Of a stretch of DNA of 64,000 bases, positions 63,945 to 64,000 are shown one piece after another. A program made the position numbers and the translations under genes. Under the pieces are notes generated by a model, which worked only from the letters and a program-made list of their open reading frames with translations, was not told the DNA's origin and made no database searches. Positions within the stretch are counted from its first letter, which is position 1; every line of letters starts with the position of its first letter. Origin of the DNA: Methylocaldum sp. 14B (lineage in GTDB: Bacteria > Pseudomonadota > Gammaproteobacteria > Methylococcales > Methylococcaceae); contig NZ_MSCV01000006.1 of assembly GCF_002005105.1 (NCBI RefSeq), forward strand, positions 62,001 through 126,000, read 5' to 3'.

Positions 63945-63969
63945 GGCGGTCGTTGACCGCCTTTTTTTT
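63945..63969 (+). terminator. Rho-independent terminator after bfr
   Basis: GGCGGTC-GTT-GACCGCC followed by eight T residues, 28 bp after the bfr stop. It probably ends the rnf-bfr transcript. Confidence 0.9.
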
Positions 63970-64000
63970 GTCCGCTTTTAAACAAATTCCCATGAATGTT

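Overview
The window looks like chromosomal DNA of a moderately GC-rich Gammaproteobacterium that makes PEP-CTERM/exosortase surface proteins, has a flagellum and fixes nitrogen. A methanotroph of the Methylococcales would fit, but that is inference: no methane-oxidation gene is in the window.

Left part (1-8,000): the end of a flagellar fliK-type gene coupled to an HDOD gene, gltX followed by tRNA-Ala and tRNA-Glu, a decayed serine recombinase beside the tRNA-Glu, and an alkaline-phosphatase-superfamily enzyme of the EboF type. A well-formed sigma-54 promoter at 7210 then precedes a PEP-CTERM gene.

Toxin region (8,069-18,240): a 2430-residue secreted Rhs protein carries five PKD-like repeats, three PASTA repeats, an Ig-like region, a long YD-repeat shell, an Rhs core and a NucA/NucB-type nuclease tip. 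Its neighbour is an exported protein joining a SUKH-like domain to HEAT repeats, a candidate immunity protein. IS701-like debris and short palindromic repeats follow.

Surface and regulatory region (18,244-28,336): on the minus strand lie a radical-SAM / O-methyltransferase / YdjY set and, separately, a secreted cyclase-fold protein with TSP3 repeats and a dockerin, a PEP-CTERM protein with a cohesin-like domain and a GspC-like protein, preceded by a sigma-54 promoter. A histidine kinase and an NtrC-type sigma-54 activator follow on the plus strand.

Large co-directional array (28,910-48,185): sixteen genes with short gaps or overlaps run from inositol-phosphate synthase through a periplasmic cyclase-fold protein, a MoxR/DUF58/vWA (BatA-like) module and a TonB-dependent receptor into an ebo cluster (a sugar-phosphate isomerase-like protein, EboC, EboA, EboB, EboE). 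No eboD is present and an eboF-like gene lies 23 kb away. This is the most unusual arrangement in the window.

Nitrogen-fixation region (51,800-63,969): cysE, nifA (with the oxygen-sensitive Cys motif) and an operon of Fe-S oxidoreductase, Rieske and small proteins, rnfABCDGE-H and a downstream bacterioferritin. Both cysE and the rnf operon have a TGT-N10-ACA NifA site placed about 100 bp upstream of a -24/-12 promoter, so NifA probably drives electron supply to nitrogenase and serine activation for cysteine/Fe-S synthesis. The nif structural genes are not in the window.
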